Below the pieces are notes generated by a model that saw only the letters and a program-made list of their open reading frames with translations, made no database searches and was not told where the DNA came from. Position numbers and translations under genes: made by a program. This document shows, in pieces, positions 9,054-18,418 of a DNA stretch of 64,000 nucleotides. How positions within the stretch are numbered: the stretch's first letter is position 1; each line of letters begins with the position of its first letter. The stretch spans positions 62,001 to 126,000 of the forward strand of contig JBBQFQ010000004.1 of assembly GCA_038322235.1 (NCBI GenBank). Reading direction: 5' to 3'. The DNA is from SZAS-18 sp038322235 (GTDB lineage Bacteria; Verrucomicrobiota; Verrucomicrobiia; Chthoniobacterales; SZAS-18).

Positions 9054-10499
9054 TCAACGTTCTTCGCGCGGCTCGGGCGCCCGGTCTTCGAACCGGGTGA
9101 ATTCCTTTAGGAAGGTCAGCTTGACCTCTCCGGTAGGTCCATTGCGCTGCTTGGCGATGATCAATTCCGCCTCGCCGAGCTTTTCGGCCTTCTCCTCTTC
9201 GTCGTCGGCGTAGTATTCCGAGCGAACGAGGAGCCCTACGACATCGGCATCCTGCTCGATGCTGCCCGATTCGCGGAGGTGGGACAGCAACGGTCGTCCA
9301 CCCGTGCGCGCCTCAGGCTGCCGGTTGAGCTGCGCGAGTACGATGATTGGGATGTCCAGCTCCTTGGCGAGCGCCTTAATGCCCGCACTGATCTCGCTGA
9401 CTTCGAGCTGCCGGTTGTCCTGCGCCCGCTTCGTCGGGGAACGCAGCAACTGGAGGTAATCAATCACGATGAGCTGGATATCGTGGAGGCTCTTGAGCCG
9501 GCGGGCCTTCGCCCGGAGCTCCAGGATCGGCAGGCCACTCGTATCGTCGATGTACATCGGCGCCGTGTGCAGGCGGGAAGCAGCCGCCGTGAGATTCGGG
9601 AAATCCCGTTCGCTCAGGAAACCATCCCGGATCTTGGACATGCTGACGCGGGCATTCGAGCAAAGAAGACGCTGCACGAGCGATGCCGTGCTCATTTCCA
9701 AGCTGAAGATCGCCACCGCCTTCTTGGCATGCAGGGCGACATGCTCCGCGATGTTCATCGCGAGAGCCGTCTTCCCCATCGAGGGTCGCGCGGCGATGAC
9801 AAACATTTCCGAGCCATGCAGACCGTTCGTGAGCTTGTCGAGCTCGCGGAAACCGGTGGGAAGTCCCGTGATTTCTCCGCGCCGGTCGTATAGCTCCTCG
9901 ATGCTGTGGATCGCCTTCATCACGTGATCCTTCATCCCGGGGATGGCGGAACGGTGGCGGTTCTCGGCGATCTCGAAGACCCGGCGCTCGACATCATCGA
10001 GGACGGCATTCGCCTCCTGGCCCGGATCGTACGACATCGATGCGCACTCGGTGCAGACCGAGATGATCTGGCGGAGGACGGATTTCTCGCGGACGATCTC
10101 GAGATAGTGTCCGGCGTTCGCAGCCGTGGGCACGCACGTCTGGAGCTGGCTGATCGCGGCAGGGCCTCCCACGAGCTCGAGTGAGCTGCGATCCCGCAGC
10201 GCTTGCGTCAGGGAAATGAAGTCGACCGGCTTCCCGGCATTTCGCAGCTCAACCATCAGCGCAAAGAGCGTCTGATGGGCGGGGAAATAGAACGCCTTTT
10301 CGTCGATCTGCTCGACGCATCGGTCGATCCACTCGTCCGGTGCGAGCAGGATCGAGCCGATCAACCCCTGCTCGGCCTCCATGCTTTGCGGAGGCACGCG
10401 TGACGCGTCCACCAGCGGGGTCAAGGCCTGACCGTTATGCTCGCCGCGCGCCGCCCTGCGGGGGCGGGCAGGCGCAGAGGATTCCGTGGCAGATGCCAT
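9054..10499 (-). CDS. dnaB: Replicative DNA helicase DnaB
   Basis: Hexameric 5'-3' helicase of the replication fork, 481 residues. After a 35-residue low-complexity start comes the DnaB N-terminal, primase-interacting domain (about 37-140), then a RecA-type motor with Walker A ARPSMGKTAL at about 237-246. Walker B lies in LIVIDYLQLL and the sensor region in LAQLNRQPEAR. The start ATG at 10499 has a GAGGAG ribosome-binding site. It follows rplI by 53 bases on the same strand, the classic rplI-dnaB order. The mobile element in this window carries a protein that imitates its N-terminal domain (40734-42194). Confidence 0.97.
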   Translation of the reverse strand: MASATESSAPARPRRAARGEHNGQALTPLVDASRVPPQSMEAEQGLIGSILLAPDEWIDRCVEQIDEKAFYFPAHQTLFALMVELRNAGKPVDFISLTQALRDRSSLELVGGPAAISQLQTCVPTAANAGHYLEIVREKSVLRQIISVCTECASMSYDPGQEANAVLDDVERRVFEIAENRHRSAIPGMKDHVMKAIHSIEELYDRRGEITGLPTGFRELDKLTNGLHGSEMFVIAARPSMGKTALAMNIAEHVALHAKKAVAIFSLEMSTASLVQRLLCSNARVSMSKIRDGFLSERDFPNLTAAASRLHTAPMYIDDTSGLPILELRAKARRLKSLHDIQLIVIDYLQLLRSPTKRAQDNRQLEVSEISAGIKALAKELDIPIIVLAQLNRQPEARTGGRPLLSHLRESGSIEQDADVVGLLVRSEYYADDEEEKAEKLGEAELIIAKQRNGPTGEVKLTFLKEFTRFEDRAPEPREER

Positions 10500-10552
10500 G
10501 GCCGGCTCCTCGCGAGAAAATCAGCGGGACGCCAGCGTCCCGCCCGAAGCAA

Positions 10553-11080
10553 TCAGGGACGCTTCTTCGCGTATTTCCGCTTTCCGTCGTCGACTGCCGG
10601 TTCGGGCTTTTCCTCGGCCTTCGGCGTCGCCTGCGCGATGATCTTAAATGCCGCGGTGACATCCGGATGCAGGCGCACCGGCACCTCGTGCTCGCCGGTT
10701 TCTTTGATCGGCTTATCCAGCTGGATCATGTGCTTCTCGAGCTTGATATTCGGGAAGTCCTTCGCGAGACGGTCTTCGATATCGCGCATGGAGATCGAGC
10801 CAAACGCCTTGCCGGTGGAGCCGGTTTCGAGCGTCATCGTCAGCTTGATCTTGTTGATCTTGCCGGCCAGTTCCTGGGCGTCGTTCAGTTCCTGCCCTTC
10901 GCGTGCGGCCCGCTTTTTCTTGAGATCTTCCAGCTTCGCAAGCGAAGCGGGAGTCACCTCGTAGGCGAGACTGCGGGGGAAGAGGAAGTTGCGGGCGTAT
11001 CCGGCGCGCACTTTGACGACATCCGCCTCGGCGCCGAGGTTCGGCATGAGCGTGGTGAGGATGACTTGCTGAAAGGCCAT
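10553..11080 (-). CDS. rplI: 50S ribosomal protein L9
   Basis: The N-terminal domain is clear: VILTTLMPNLGAEADVVKVR followed by GYARNFLFPRSLA, the L9 signature. A long connecting helix and the C-terminal domain (VPVRLHPDVTAAF) follow. I place the start at ATG 11080 (MAFQQVILT), giving 175 residues; the frame stays open further upstream but the family begins at this methionine. The normal neighbours rpsF, ssb and rpsR are absent, since an exopolysaccharide operon diverges from this point, but dnaB follows as expected. Confidence 0.96.
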   Translation of the reverse strand: MAFQQVILTTLMPNLGAEADVVKVRAGYARNFLFPRSLAYEVTPASLAKLEDLKKKRAAREGQELNDAQELAGKINKIKLTMTLETGSTGKAFGSISMRDIEDRLAKDFPNIKLEKHMIQLDKPIKETGEHEVPVRLHPDVTAAFKIIAQATPKAEEKPEPAVDDGKRKYAKKRP

Positions 11081-11283
11081 GGCGTGATCGAGCTGAAGGT
11101 TGAACAATGCCGCCAGGTTCGGCGGGGCGAAAGCGGTAGCGGCGATGGGCTCTCCTGTCAAGGAAGGGGATCACGATCGCCCGTGCGGCGGTCGGCCGGT
11201 GCAAGCTCCGTCGAGGCTTCCGGTGAAGCAGCGGTGCGGAATGGGTCGACGCCGGAACCATCGCGGGGGATGTTGATATTTCG

Positions 11284-12510
11284 ATGCCTTCGGTCCTGAT
11301 TCTCACGCGCACTTTCCCGCCGGACCACGCCGCTGTCGGCCAACTCGTGCGGGAACTCGCCAACGAGCTGGCGTCGCGAGGCTGGCGGGTCGGTATCGCC
11401 ACCGCGACGCCCCCTGATCCCGCCGGGGAAATGGCGCGACCCGAAGGGATCCAGATTGCTCGCGTGCCTGCAGCGATCTCCTTCACGCGGGCCAACGTCG
11501 CCCAACGGCTCGCCAGCTACGTCAGCCTGTATCCAGCCCTCCTCCACGCGGCGTGGAAGCTGGGTCCGAACTGGGATGTGGTCGTGACGACCACCGATCC
11601 GCCTCTCCAGGCGCTCCTCGGCCCGTTGATCCGGCTCCGGACGAAGGGCGCCCTCGTCCACTGGTGCCAGGACATCTATCCGGAATTGGCGGAGGAACTC
11701 GGCGTGATCGCGCGCGGGGGGCTCCTCGCGACGATTCTCCGCGCACTTTCCACGTGGGCACTCCGACAATGCGAGCAGGTGGTGGCACTCGGACGCTGCA
11801 TGCAGCGCCGCCTCCTTGCACGCGGGGTCTCCGCCGGTTCGATCGCGCTCGCGGAAAACTGGGCCGATACCGCAAACATCCGGATCCTTCCGCGGAGCGA
11901 GAATGGTTTCCGTCGTGACCAGGGCTTCTCCGAGGAGGAGTTCCTCGTGATGTACTCGGGGAATTTCGGCCTTGCTCATCCATTCGAGGCCGTCATGGAA
12001 GCGGCGCGACGCTTGCGGGAGAGTCAGCCGCAGGTGCGATTTCTTTTCGTCGGAGAAGGTCCGCGACTGGACTGGGTCCGCTCGGAGGCCGGCCGACTCG
12101 GCCTGAGCAACACCCGCTTTCTCCCTATGCAACCGCGCGAGCGCCTCTCGGAAAGCCTCGGGGCGGCTGATCTTCACCTCGTCACGATGTTCGAGCGGCT
12201 CGATGGCCTCGTCGTCCCCAGCAAGTACTACGGCATTCTCGCGGCAGGTCGTCCCTGTGTCTTCTGCGGTCCGCTTGATTCCGAGGTGGGATTGAGCGTG
12301 CGGGAGACCAAATGCGGGGTCGCCGTCGGGGAGCGAGATGCGTCCGGACTGGTGGAGGCCATTACGCGGTTCGCGACGGACGGTGAGATTTGGGAACGAG
12401 GCTCGGCGGCCGCGGGGCGGGCCGCCCAACAATTTTCACTGCCGTCAAGCGTCGATAAATTGACGGCAGCGTGGCAATTAGCTCTCGCCGAGCTCAAAAC
12501 GAAAGGTTGA
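11284..12510 (+). CDS. GT4-family glycosyltransferase (WcaI/WbuB-like)
   Basis: A 408-residue GT-B fold glycosyltransferase. The N-terminal strand-loop reads LTRTFPPDHAAVG and the C-terminal donor-binding half contains VMYSGNFGLAHPF and VPSKYYGILAAGRP. The last segment, with SKYYGILAAG, is typical of the WcaI/WbuB branch that builds colanic-acid-like polymers. It is the first gene of a plus-strand exopolysaccharide operon reaching 16650. A 203-base region separates it from the divergent rplI gene and should hold both promoters. Confidence 0.88.
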   Translation: MPSVLILTRTFPPDHAAVGQLVRELANELASRGWRVGIATATPPDPAGEMARPEGIQIARVPAAISFTRANVAQRLASYVSLYPALLHAAWKLGPNWDVVVTTTDPPLQALLGPLIRLRTKGALVHWCQDIYPELAEELGVIARGGLLATILRALSTWALRQCEQVVALGRCMQRRLLARGVSAGSIALAENWADTANIRILPRSENGFRRDQGFSEEEFLVMYSGNFGLAHPFEAVMEAARRLRESQPQVRFLFVGEGPRLDWVRSEAGRLGLSNTRFLPMQPRERLSESLGAADLHLVTMFERLDGLVVPSKYYGILAAGRPCVFCGPLDSEVGLSVRETKCGVAVGERDASGLVEAITRFATDGEIWERGSAAAGRAAQQFSLPSSVDKLTAAWQLALAELKTKG

Positions 12511-12567
12511 CACTGTTTGAACCCGGGCCGTATGATCTCGACGCTACAAGTCGGCTGAATTTGTGAC

Positions 12568-14037
12568 ATGAGTAGTGCAATCGATGTGAAAGAGAAGCCG
12601 CTCGCGGCGACGGGCGGGCAGTTGAACGATGCACGTCGTTCTGGCTCGCTGGGCGACGCGCTGGCGACCCGGCGCTGGCTCACCGGGCTGATTCTCGTCT
12701 TGCTCGACCTCGCCATTCTCTGGGCGGCCCACGACGTGATGATCCGCTGGAACTTCAATGAATTCCTCGCCGAATCTCACTGGATCCTGCTGATCATCCC
12801 CGCGCTTTCCCTACTGCCGGTGATTTACATCATTGGGGGGTTTGATTCGCGCACGGACATGCGGGGACTGAGCTACACGAGTGAGCACCTGATGGGGGCC
12901 CTGATCGCCCTGACGGTTTCCGCGCTCATTATTTACGGTTTCGCCGCTTACGGAGCCTACGTTCGCCCAAGCCGGGGCGCGCTTGTCGGAACGTTTGGGA
13001 TTTTCATTCCGTTTTCGCTCGCTCACCGCTGGCTCATCACCCCGTGGATCGCGTCGCGGTCCTCCCGCAAGACGTTTCTCGTTTTGGGAACGGGTCCCAC
13101 GGCGCGGACTTTTTACGACGCCTACCAGACAAAGCCGAACCGTCAGCGGCTCGTTTTTCTCGATCCGAACGGCGATCGCGTTGGGCAGCACCTGGCCGGC
13201 GAAGAATCCCCGGTCATCGAAGGCGACGCCGTTGAGCGCCTCCACGCGCTGGGGAGCGAGCACGACGGCGTCATCGTGGCGGAAGGCGTCGACGATCTGA
13301 GCGCTGAGGTCCGCGATACCCTCGTGCGGATCCATTTCGAGAAGGTTCCGGTCTACACGCTCGAGACGTTTTACGAGACGCACTGGCGGATGGTCCCCGT
13401 CTTCGCGCTAAATCCACTCTGGGCGCTCCAGATGGGATTTCAATTCACCCGTGACTATCCTTACGTCTATATCAAACGGATGATGGATCTCGTGCTTTCC
13501 GGGCTCGGGCTCATCCTTTCCGCGCCTGTCATGTTTTGCGTCGCGATCGCCGTGTACATCGACACCGGGCGGCCCATCCTCTTCCGCCAGCACCGGATCG
13601 GCCGCGACCGGCAACCGTTCACGGTCTTGAAATTTCGGACGATGCGGAACGGCTCCGAAAGCGGCTCCCCCTTTACCGTGCAGGGCGATGATCGAATCAC
13701 CCGGTTGGGCCGCTGGCTCCGCCGCTTCCGGCTCGATGAGCTCCCCCAATTCTGGAACGTTTTCCGCGGCGACATGAGCCTCATCGGCCCCCGCGCGGAG
13801 TCGGCCGAATGCGTGGCGCAATACGAGGCGCTGATCCCGTCCTATCACCTGCGCCATCTCGTCAAGCCAGGCATCACCGGGTGGGCCCAAGTGAACTACG
13901 GCTACGGAGCTGGGAGTGAAGATGCAGTGGAAAAACTCAAGTACGACCTCTATTACATCCGGCACCACTCCTTGCTCCTGGATGCGATGATCGTGCTGCG
14001 CACGCTCTACGTGATGCTGGCGGCCCGCGGGCGGTAA
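12568..14037 (+). CDS. Polyprenyl-phosphate sugar-1-phosphate transferase (WcaJ/WbaP-like)
   Basis: Inner-membrane enzyme that loads the first sugar phosphate onto undecaprenyl phosphate. At 489 residues it has the full architecture: four to five membrane spans in the first 150 residues, a nucleotide-binding-like middle domain (VLGTGPTARTFYDAY), a re-entrant helix near 300-325 (KRMMDLVLSGLGLILSAPV), and the catalytic domain with KFRTM, LDELPQFWNVFRG and SLIGPRAE. It lies 57 bases after the first glycosyltransferase and 14 bases before the O-antigen ligase-like gene. Which sugar it transfers cannot be told from sequence alone. Confidence 0.92.
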   Translation: MSSAIDVKEKPLAATGGQLNDARRSGSLGDALATRRWLTGLILVLLDLAILWAAHDVMIRWNFNEFLAESHWILLIIPALSLLPVIYIIGGFDSRTDMRGLSYTSEHLMGALIALTVSALIIYGFAAYGAYVRPSRGALVGTFGIFIPFSLAHRWLITPWIASRSSRKTFLVLGTGPTARTFYDAYQTKPNRQRLVFLDPNGDRVGQHLAGEESPVIEGDAVERLHALGSEHDGVIVAEGVDDLSAEVRDTLVRIHFEKVPVYTLETFYETHWRMVPVFALNPLWALQMGFQFTRDYPYVYIKRMMDLVLSGLGLILSAPVMFCVAIAVYIDTGRPILFRQHRIGRDRQPFTVLKFRTMRNGSESGSPFTVQGDDRITRLGRWLRRFRLDELPQFWNVFRGDMSLIGPRAESAECVAQYEALIPSYHLRHLVKPGITGWAQVNYGYGAGSEDAVEKLKYDLYYIRHHSLLLDAMIVLRTLYVMLAARGR

Positions 14038-14051
14038 AAATCCGCCCGCTC

Positions 14052-15521
14052 ATGTCCGACCTTCTCCCCCGCATCCTCCGCGACATCGCGCGCTGGGGTC
14101 TCCTCATCGCACTCTTTTTCGCCCCTTGGGCCTTCGGTTCGACGCGGCCGTGGGCGATCGAGTGGCTCTGCGAAGGCCTGGCTGCGTTGTTGGCGTGTCG
14201 AGTCCTCGCGCTCTTTTTTCCCGGCGGCCGTTACCGGCACACCCCAATCTGGCTCGGCGGAGCGATCCTCGTTATCCTCGTCCTCGGATGGTTCATGACC
14301 TGGAATGCAGTGGCGATTGCGGATCCCTCCTTTGCCATGCTGGCGCCGCTGCAAGCGCCTCTGCCGAGTCTGCCCGGCGCCGCTGATGGGGCGCTCGCGC
14401 TCTCCTGGATGATCCGCCTCTCGCTCATGCTCGGCGTCACGCTTCTCGTGGCGGAGATGGCGGGCGAGAGCGTCTGGCGCCTGCGGCTGTGGACGGTCGT
14501 GGCGCTCGCCGGTGGCAGCATCGCGGCGCTCGGCATCATCCAGCGCGCTGCCGCTGCGCCGACGATCTTCTGGGAGGATCCGATGGTTCGGGGCGATCCG
14601 GGATACACGAAGAATTTCTTCGCCTCCTTTTATTATCACGCGAACGCCGGAGCCTATCTGAATCTCTGCCTTCCCGCCGCCCTCGGGCTCGTCTTGAAAG
14701 GCTTCGCGCGCCCGACGGCCGGCTTGCTCCAGGCGCTCGCGATCAGCAACGCCGTCGTCCTCGTTCTAGGCTGCGCGATGAATACGTCGCGCGCCGCGCA
14801 GGTACTCGCGCTCGGCGTCCTCGCCGCGATGGCGCTCTGGCCGGCCCGGAGCCTCCTCGCGGCCGCGTGGGCCCGACAAAGGAATACCGTCATCGTCGGC
14901 TCGGCCATTGTAGGGGTCGCCATCATCGTGATCGTGGGGGGAGTTGGACTCGACCGGCAACTGGAGCGGTGGCGGGAGACGTCGCAGCAACTTGATTCCG
15001 GTGGCCTGTTAAACACCCGCCTGCTCGCCCAACAGGCCGCCACGAGGGCGATCCCTGATGCCGGCCTGATGGGGTTCGGGCCCGGCTGCTTTCGCGTGAT
15101 CTTTCCTTATTATACGGGCTGGCTCGGCGAGCGCATCGTGGGCTTCTGGCGCTTCCTCCATGCCGACTACCTCCAGACCCTGCTCGAGTGGGGCATCATT
15201 GGGACGGCCGCGTGGAGTGTCGTCTTTTTCGGCGGGATCTGGCGTGGCTTTCGCCGGGAGCGCTTGCTGCGGGAGGAGAGATCGTCGCAATCGATGTACC
15301 TCCTGCCCGCGTGCGTGATTGGGCTTCTCAGCGTCGGCGTCCACGCGTTGATCGATTTTCCGCTCCAGATCGCCTCCATTCAGCTGACGACGGCGGTCCT
15401 CCTCGGCCTTTGCTGGGGCTGGTCCGATGGTCTCCGGGCCCCGCGCCGGCAGCGACGGAGACGGTCCGCGCCCGCCCCGGAGGAGACTGACCTCGATGCG
15501 CCCCCTCCTCACGGTTCCTGA
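14052..15521 (+). CDS. O-antigen ligase/polymerase-like membrane protein (Wzy_C type)
   Basis: A 489-residue polytopic membrane protein with roughly ten spans. A large loop between about 300 and 380 contains the Wzy_C-type region GLMGFGPGCFRVIFPYY and HADYLQTLLEWGIIG. Proteins of this family join or polymerise lipid-linked sugar repeats on the outer face of the inner membrane. The C-terminus is a basic cytoplasmic tail. The gene overlaps the next glycosyltransferase start by 26 bases. Whether it is a ligase or a polymerase is open. Confidence 0.85.
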   Translation: MSDLLPRILRDIARWGLLIALFFAPWAFGSTRPWAIEWLCEGLAALLACRVLALFFPGGRYRHTPIWLGGAILVILVLGWFMTWNAVAIADPSFAMLAPLQAPLPSLPGAADGALALSWMIRLSLMLGVTLLVAEMAGESVWRLRLWTVVALAGGSIAALGIIQRAAAAPTIFWEDPMVRGDPGYTKNFFASFYYHANAGAYLNLCLPAALGLVLKGFARPTAGLLQALAISNAVVLVLGCAMNTSRAAQVLALGVLAAMALWPARSLLAAAWARQRNTVIVGSAIVGVAIIVIVGGVGLDRQLERWRETSQQLDSGGLLNTRLLAQQAATRAIPDAGLMGFGPGCFRVIFPYYTGWLGERIVGFWRFLHADYLQTLLEWGIIGTAAWSVVFFGGIWRGFRRERLLREERSSQSMYLLPACVIGLLSVGVHALIDFPLQIASIQLTTAVLLGLCWGWSDGLRAPRRQRRRRSAPAPEETDLDAPPPHGS

Positions 15522-16650
15522 TCTCGTCGCGAACAGCGGCGGTCCCTCGCGCTCCGTCCCGGCGCTGGCGCTGGCGCTCGCTGAGCGCGGGCTCAATCCG
15601 GAAATCGTCACGCGACGCGACCGCGGCGGCGCGCATCCCGCGCTTGCTCCGGATCCTGCTCTCGTCCCCACGACCGCCGTTCCTTGCCCGGACGGGCGCG
15701 CGCGCGATCTGCGGGTTGTTCCTGCCCTGCGTCGCGCGCTCCGGGAGCGCCTCGCGACGGGGCACTTCGCGCTCGTCCATGATGCCGGGATCTGGATGCC
15801 AGCGAATGCGGTGGCCGCCGCCGCCGCTCGAAGTTTTCGGCTCCCCTTCATCGTCAGCCCACGCGGCATGCTGGAACCGTGGGCGCTCGGACATCACAGC
15901 TGGAAGAAGAAACTCGCGTGGGCGCTCTTCCAGCGCCGCGATCTCGCCGGCGCCGCAACGCTCCACGCAACCTCCGCGCAGGAAGCGGAAAATCTCCGGC
16001 AGGCGGGTCTTCTGAATCCGATCGCGGTCATCCCCAATGGCGTCGAGACGCCGCCGACTTCGGCGACCACCCCGACAACGAGCGCACGCATCGCCCTTTT
16101 TCTTTCGCGCCTTCACCCCAAAAAAGGGCTGCTCGATCTCGTCGGCGCCTGGGCTGCCGTTCGGCCGGCGGGCTGGCGGGTGCGAATTGTTGGGCCCGAC
16201 GAAAACGGCCACCGGCGCGTCGTCGAAGAGGCGATTCGTTCTGCGGGGATCGGGGAAACGTTCGAGTTTTCGGGCAGTGCCGAGGGTTCTGCAAAATGGG
16301 AGGAATATCGTCGCGCGAGTCTCTTCGTGCTCCCGACGCAGTCCGAGAATTTCGGTATCGTGATCGCCGAAGCGCTCGCCTGCGGACTCCCGGTGCTGAC
16401 CACGCGTGGAACTCCGTGGCAGGAAATCTCCGAGAACGCCGCGGGCTGGTGGATCCATCCAACCCCGGCCGCGCTGACCGAAGCGCTGCGCGACGCGACC
16501 GCTCGTTCGTCCGTCGAACTCGCGGCCATGGGCGCCCGCGGTCGGGATCTGATCGCCTCGCGCTACTCGTGGTCGCGCGCCGCCGAGGCGATGGAGATTC
16601 TTTACGCTTGGGTGCTCGGCCGCGGCGAGCGGCCTGCCTTCGTCGTCTGA
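15496..16650 (+). CDS. GT4-family glycosyltransferase
   Basis: A 384-residue GT-B glycosyltransferase ending the exopolysaccharide operon. The acceptor half contains VSPRGMLEPWAL and the donor half contains FLSRLHPKKGLLDLV, followed by LPTQSENFGIVIAEALACG, the E-x7-E motif of GT4 enzymes. I chose the ATG at 15496, which has a strong GGAGGAG site about 10 bases upstream and lies inside the end of the previous gene. It probably adds one sugar to the lipid-linked repeat unit. Donor sugar unknown. Confidence 0.88.
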   Translation: MRPLLTVPDLVANSGGPSRSVPALALALAERGLNPEIVTRRDRGGAHPALAPDPALVPTTAVPCPDGRARDLRVVPALRRALRERLATGHFALVHDAGIWMPANAVAAAAARSFRLPFIVSPRGMLEPWALGHHSWKKKLAWALFQRRDLAGAATLHATSAQEAENLRQAGLLNPIAVIPNGVETPPTSATTPTTSARIALFLSRLHPKKGLLDLVGAWAAVRPAGWRVRIVGPDENGHRRVVEEAIRSAGIGETFEFSGSAEGSAKWEEYRRASLFVLPTQSENFGIVIAEALACGLPVLTTRGTPWQEISENAAGWWIHPTPAALTEALRDATARSSVELAAMGARGRDLIASRYSWSRAAEAMEILYAWVLGRGERPAFVV

Positions 16651-16656
16651 ATCAGC

Positions 16657-17601
16657 TCACCGCGTCCAGCGAGCAGATTGACGCGGACTGAGCCAGTCGC
16701 GGACTCCGGCCGAATCGCCTCGAGCAACCGCCGCATTCACGCGCGCCGATTGGAGCGGCGTCAGACCGAGGCTGCGGACAATGCCTCCCCGTAGGGCATG
16801 CTTCTGATCGCTCTCCGGCGCCCGCCGACACGAGGCGGGTTCGAACGTCGTGACGGGATTTCGACTCTTCGTCTCTTTCGCGAGGGCTGCGTTCGGGGCG
16901 TACACCCGGTGCGCGCAGTCGAATCCTTCCGCCGCCCTCACCAGCTTTGCCCAAGCGACGACGCGCGGATCGAACGTCACGCGCACCACCTCGTTTCCGT
17001 CGATGAACGCCGCCTCCGTCTCGACCACTCCATCGAGCCCACCAAACTTCGCTTCTCCGTCCCAGAAGCAGTACATCGCAAAAGCGCCGGTCAGCCACTC
17101 GCCCCGTCGCGTCTCGCTCGTCAGCGACTCGAGGTAGCGCGGCACGGGCCGCCCCGCGTTCTGGAGCGCCGCGGACATGCGTTGCGCCGTGGCCCCGACC
17201 GACCACACACCGTCCTCGCGCGGGATCAAATCCTTGCCCGCGGACGTGAGGTACCGCACGACCTGAAAATTCCAGGCCGGCTCGCCAAACGCTTCGCGCA
17301 CGGTCTGGTCGAGGCCATCGCGATTGTTGAAGATGGCCACGGGCACAAAGAGATCTTCGGCCGCTTCGACGATGAGCGGATGCGAGAGCACCTCGGCTCC
17401 ATAGCGCTGACATCCCGAACATCCCGGAACCTCTTGAAACAGAAGCATCACCGGCTTCCCGGCCTCGCGAGCTTGCGCCTGCGCAGACTTCAGCTCCCTC
17501 CCCCAGTGCACCTCGCCCAGCTCTTTGGGAGGTTGCGCCGGCGATGGTGTCGGCATCGTGAGCACGGCTGCAAGCGCGGCGAAGGAAAGACAAATTCGCA
17601 T
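16657..17601 (-). CDS. Secreted thioredoxin-fold / MsrA-like fusion protein (VPGCSGC motif)
   Basis: 314 residues with a signal peptide (about 1-22, ending SPAQ). Residues about 30-130 look like a thioredoxin fold with the CxxC-type site VPGCSGCQRYG. Residues about 170-230 match peptide methionine sulfoxide reductase A: GAFAMYCFWDGEAKFGGLDG keeps the catalytic-type cysteine before FW, and VVRVTFDPRVVAWAKL matches the following strand. The VPG-C context recalls thioredoxin-like families in which that position is selenocysteine in some members. I infer an envelope redox-repair enzyme. It is convergent with the exopolysaccharide operon. Confidence 0.7.
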   Translation of the reverse strand: MRICLSFAALAAVLTMPTPSPAQPPKELGEVHWGRELKSAQAQAREAGKPVMLLFQEVPGCSGCQRYGAEVLSHPLIVEAAEDLFVPVAIFNNRDGLDQTVREAFGEPAWNFQVVRYLTSAGKDLIPREDGVWSVGATAQRMSAALQNAGRPVPRYLESLTSETRRGEWLTGAFAMYCFWDGEAKFGGLDGVVETEAAFIDGNEVVRVTFDPRVVAWAKLVRAAEGFDCAHRVYAPNAALAKETKSRNPVTTFEPASCRRAPESDQKHALRGGIVRSLGLTPLQSARVNAAVARGDSAGVRDWLSPRQSARWTR

Positions 17602-17646
17602 GGATGTAGGAGTCGGGTCTCGCGGGAAAATTCCCGCCGCGCCGTC

Positions 17647-18246
17647 TCAGCTTCCGCGCGGCTTCTCCAGAAGCCAGCCGAGGTTAGCCTTCACGCAGGG
17701 CCATTCCGACGCGATGACGCTGTAGACGCAGGTATCTCGAAGCGTGCCGTCCGGCATGCGCTGGTGATGACGCAGAATTCCGTCGAGCCTGGCCCCGACC
17801 CGTTCAATGCCTCGCCGGCTTTGCTGGTTGAAAAAATGGGTTCGGAACTCGACCGCGATGCAGTCCAAGGTCTCGAACGCATGCGTCAGGAGTAACAGCT
17901 TCGCCTCGGTGTTCAGCGGCGTCCGCTGCGCGCTCTTTGCGTACCACGTCGAACCGATTTCCAGCCGCCGATTCGCCGCATCGATGTTCATGTACGTCGT
18001 CATGCCAACGAGTCGGCCGGAAGGCGCGGTCCGCACCGCGAAGGGAAGCATGCTCCCCGATTCGTGCAGGCTGAGCCGCCGCGCGATCTCCTCACCCATT
18101 TGCTCCGGGCGGGGAATGGTCGTGTACCAGAGCCGCCAAAGTTCTCCGTCCCGGACGGCGCTGGCGAGTCCGTCCGCATGACTCAAGCTGAGCGGTTCGA
18201 GGACGACGTGCACGCCAGCCAGCGAAATCGGAGCGGTGAATGCCAT
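17647..18246 (-). CDS. GNAT acetyltransferase (RimJ/RimL-like)
   Basis: A 199-residue acetyltransferase of the branch that includes RimJ, RimL and many small-molecule acetyltransferases. Family features are the opening LEPLSLSHADGL, the central MTTYMNIDAANRRLEIGSTW and the strand LLLTHAFETLDCIAVEFRTH leading to NQQSRRGIERVGARLDG. Substrate unknown. It is 45 bases from the start of the thioredoxin/MsrA-like gene on the same strand, so the pair may be co-transcribed. Confidence 0.85.
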   Translation of the reverse strand: MAFTAPISLAGVHVVLEPLSLSHADGLASAVRDGELWRLWYTTIPRPEQMGEEIARRLSLHESGSMLPFAVRTAPSGRLVGMTTYMNIDAANRRLEIGSTWYAKSAQRTPLNTEAKLLLLTHAFETLDCIAVEFRTHFFNQQSRRGIERVGARLDGILRHHQRMPDGTLRDTCVYSVIASEWPCVKANLGWLLEKPRGS

Positions 18247-18418
18247 CCGGCAACGTAGCAGCGATCCGTCGAACCGATCGCGGAAGATCCGTCATCACTG
18301 CGTCCGCCCCGGACGTTCACCACAACGCAGCGCGTCACGTCACGGATTTGCCTTGTGACCACAATGGAACACTTCCCGATTTGCCGCCGCCGGACCGGCG
18401 GAACTACGGGTGGGCCGC

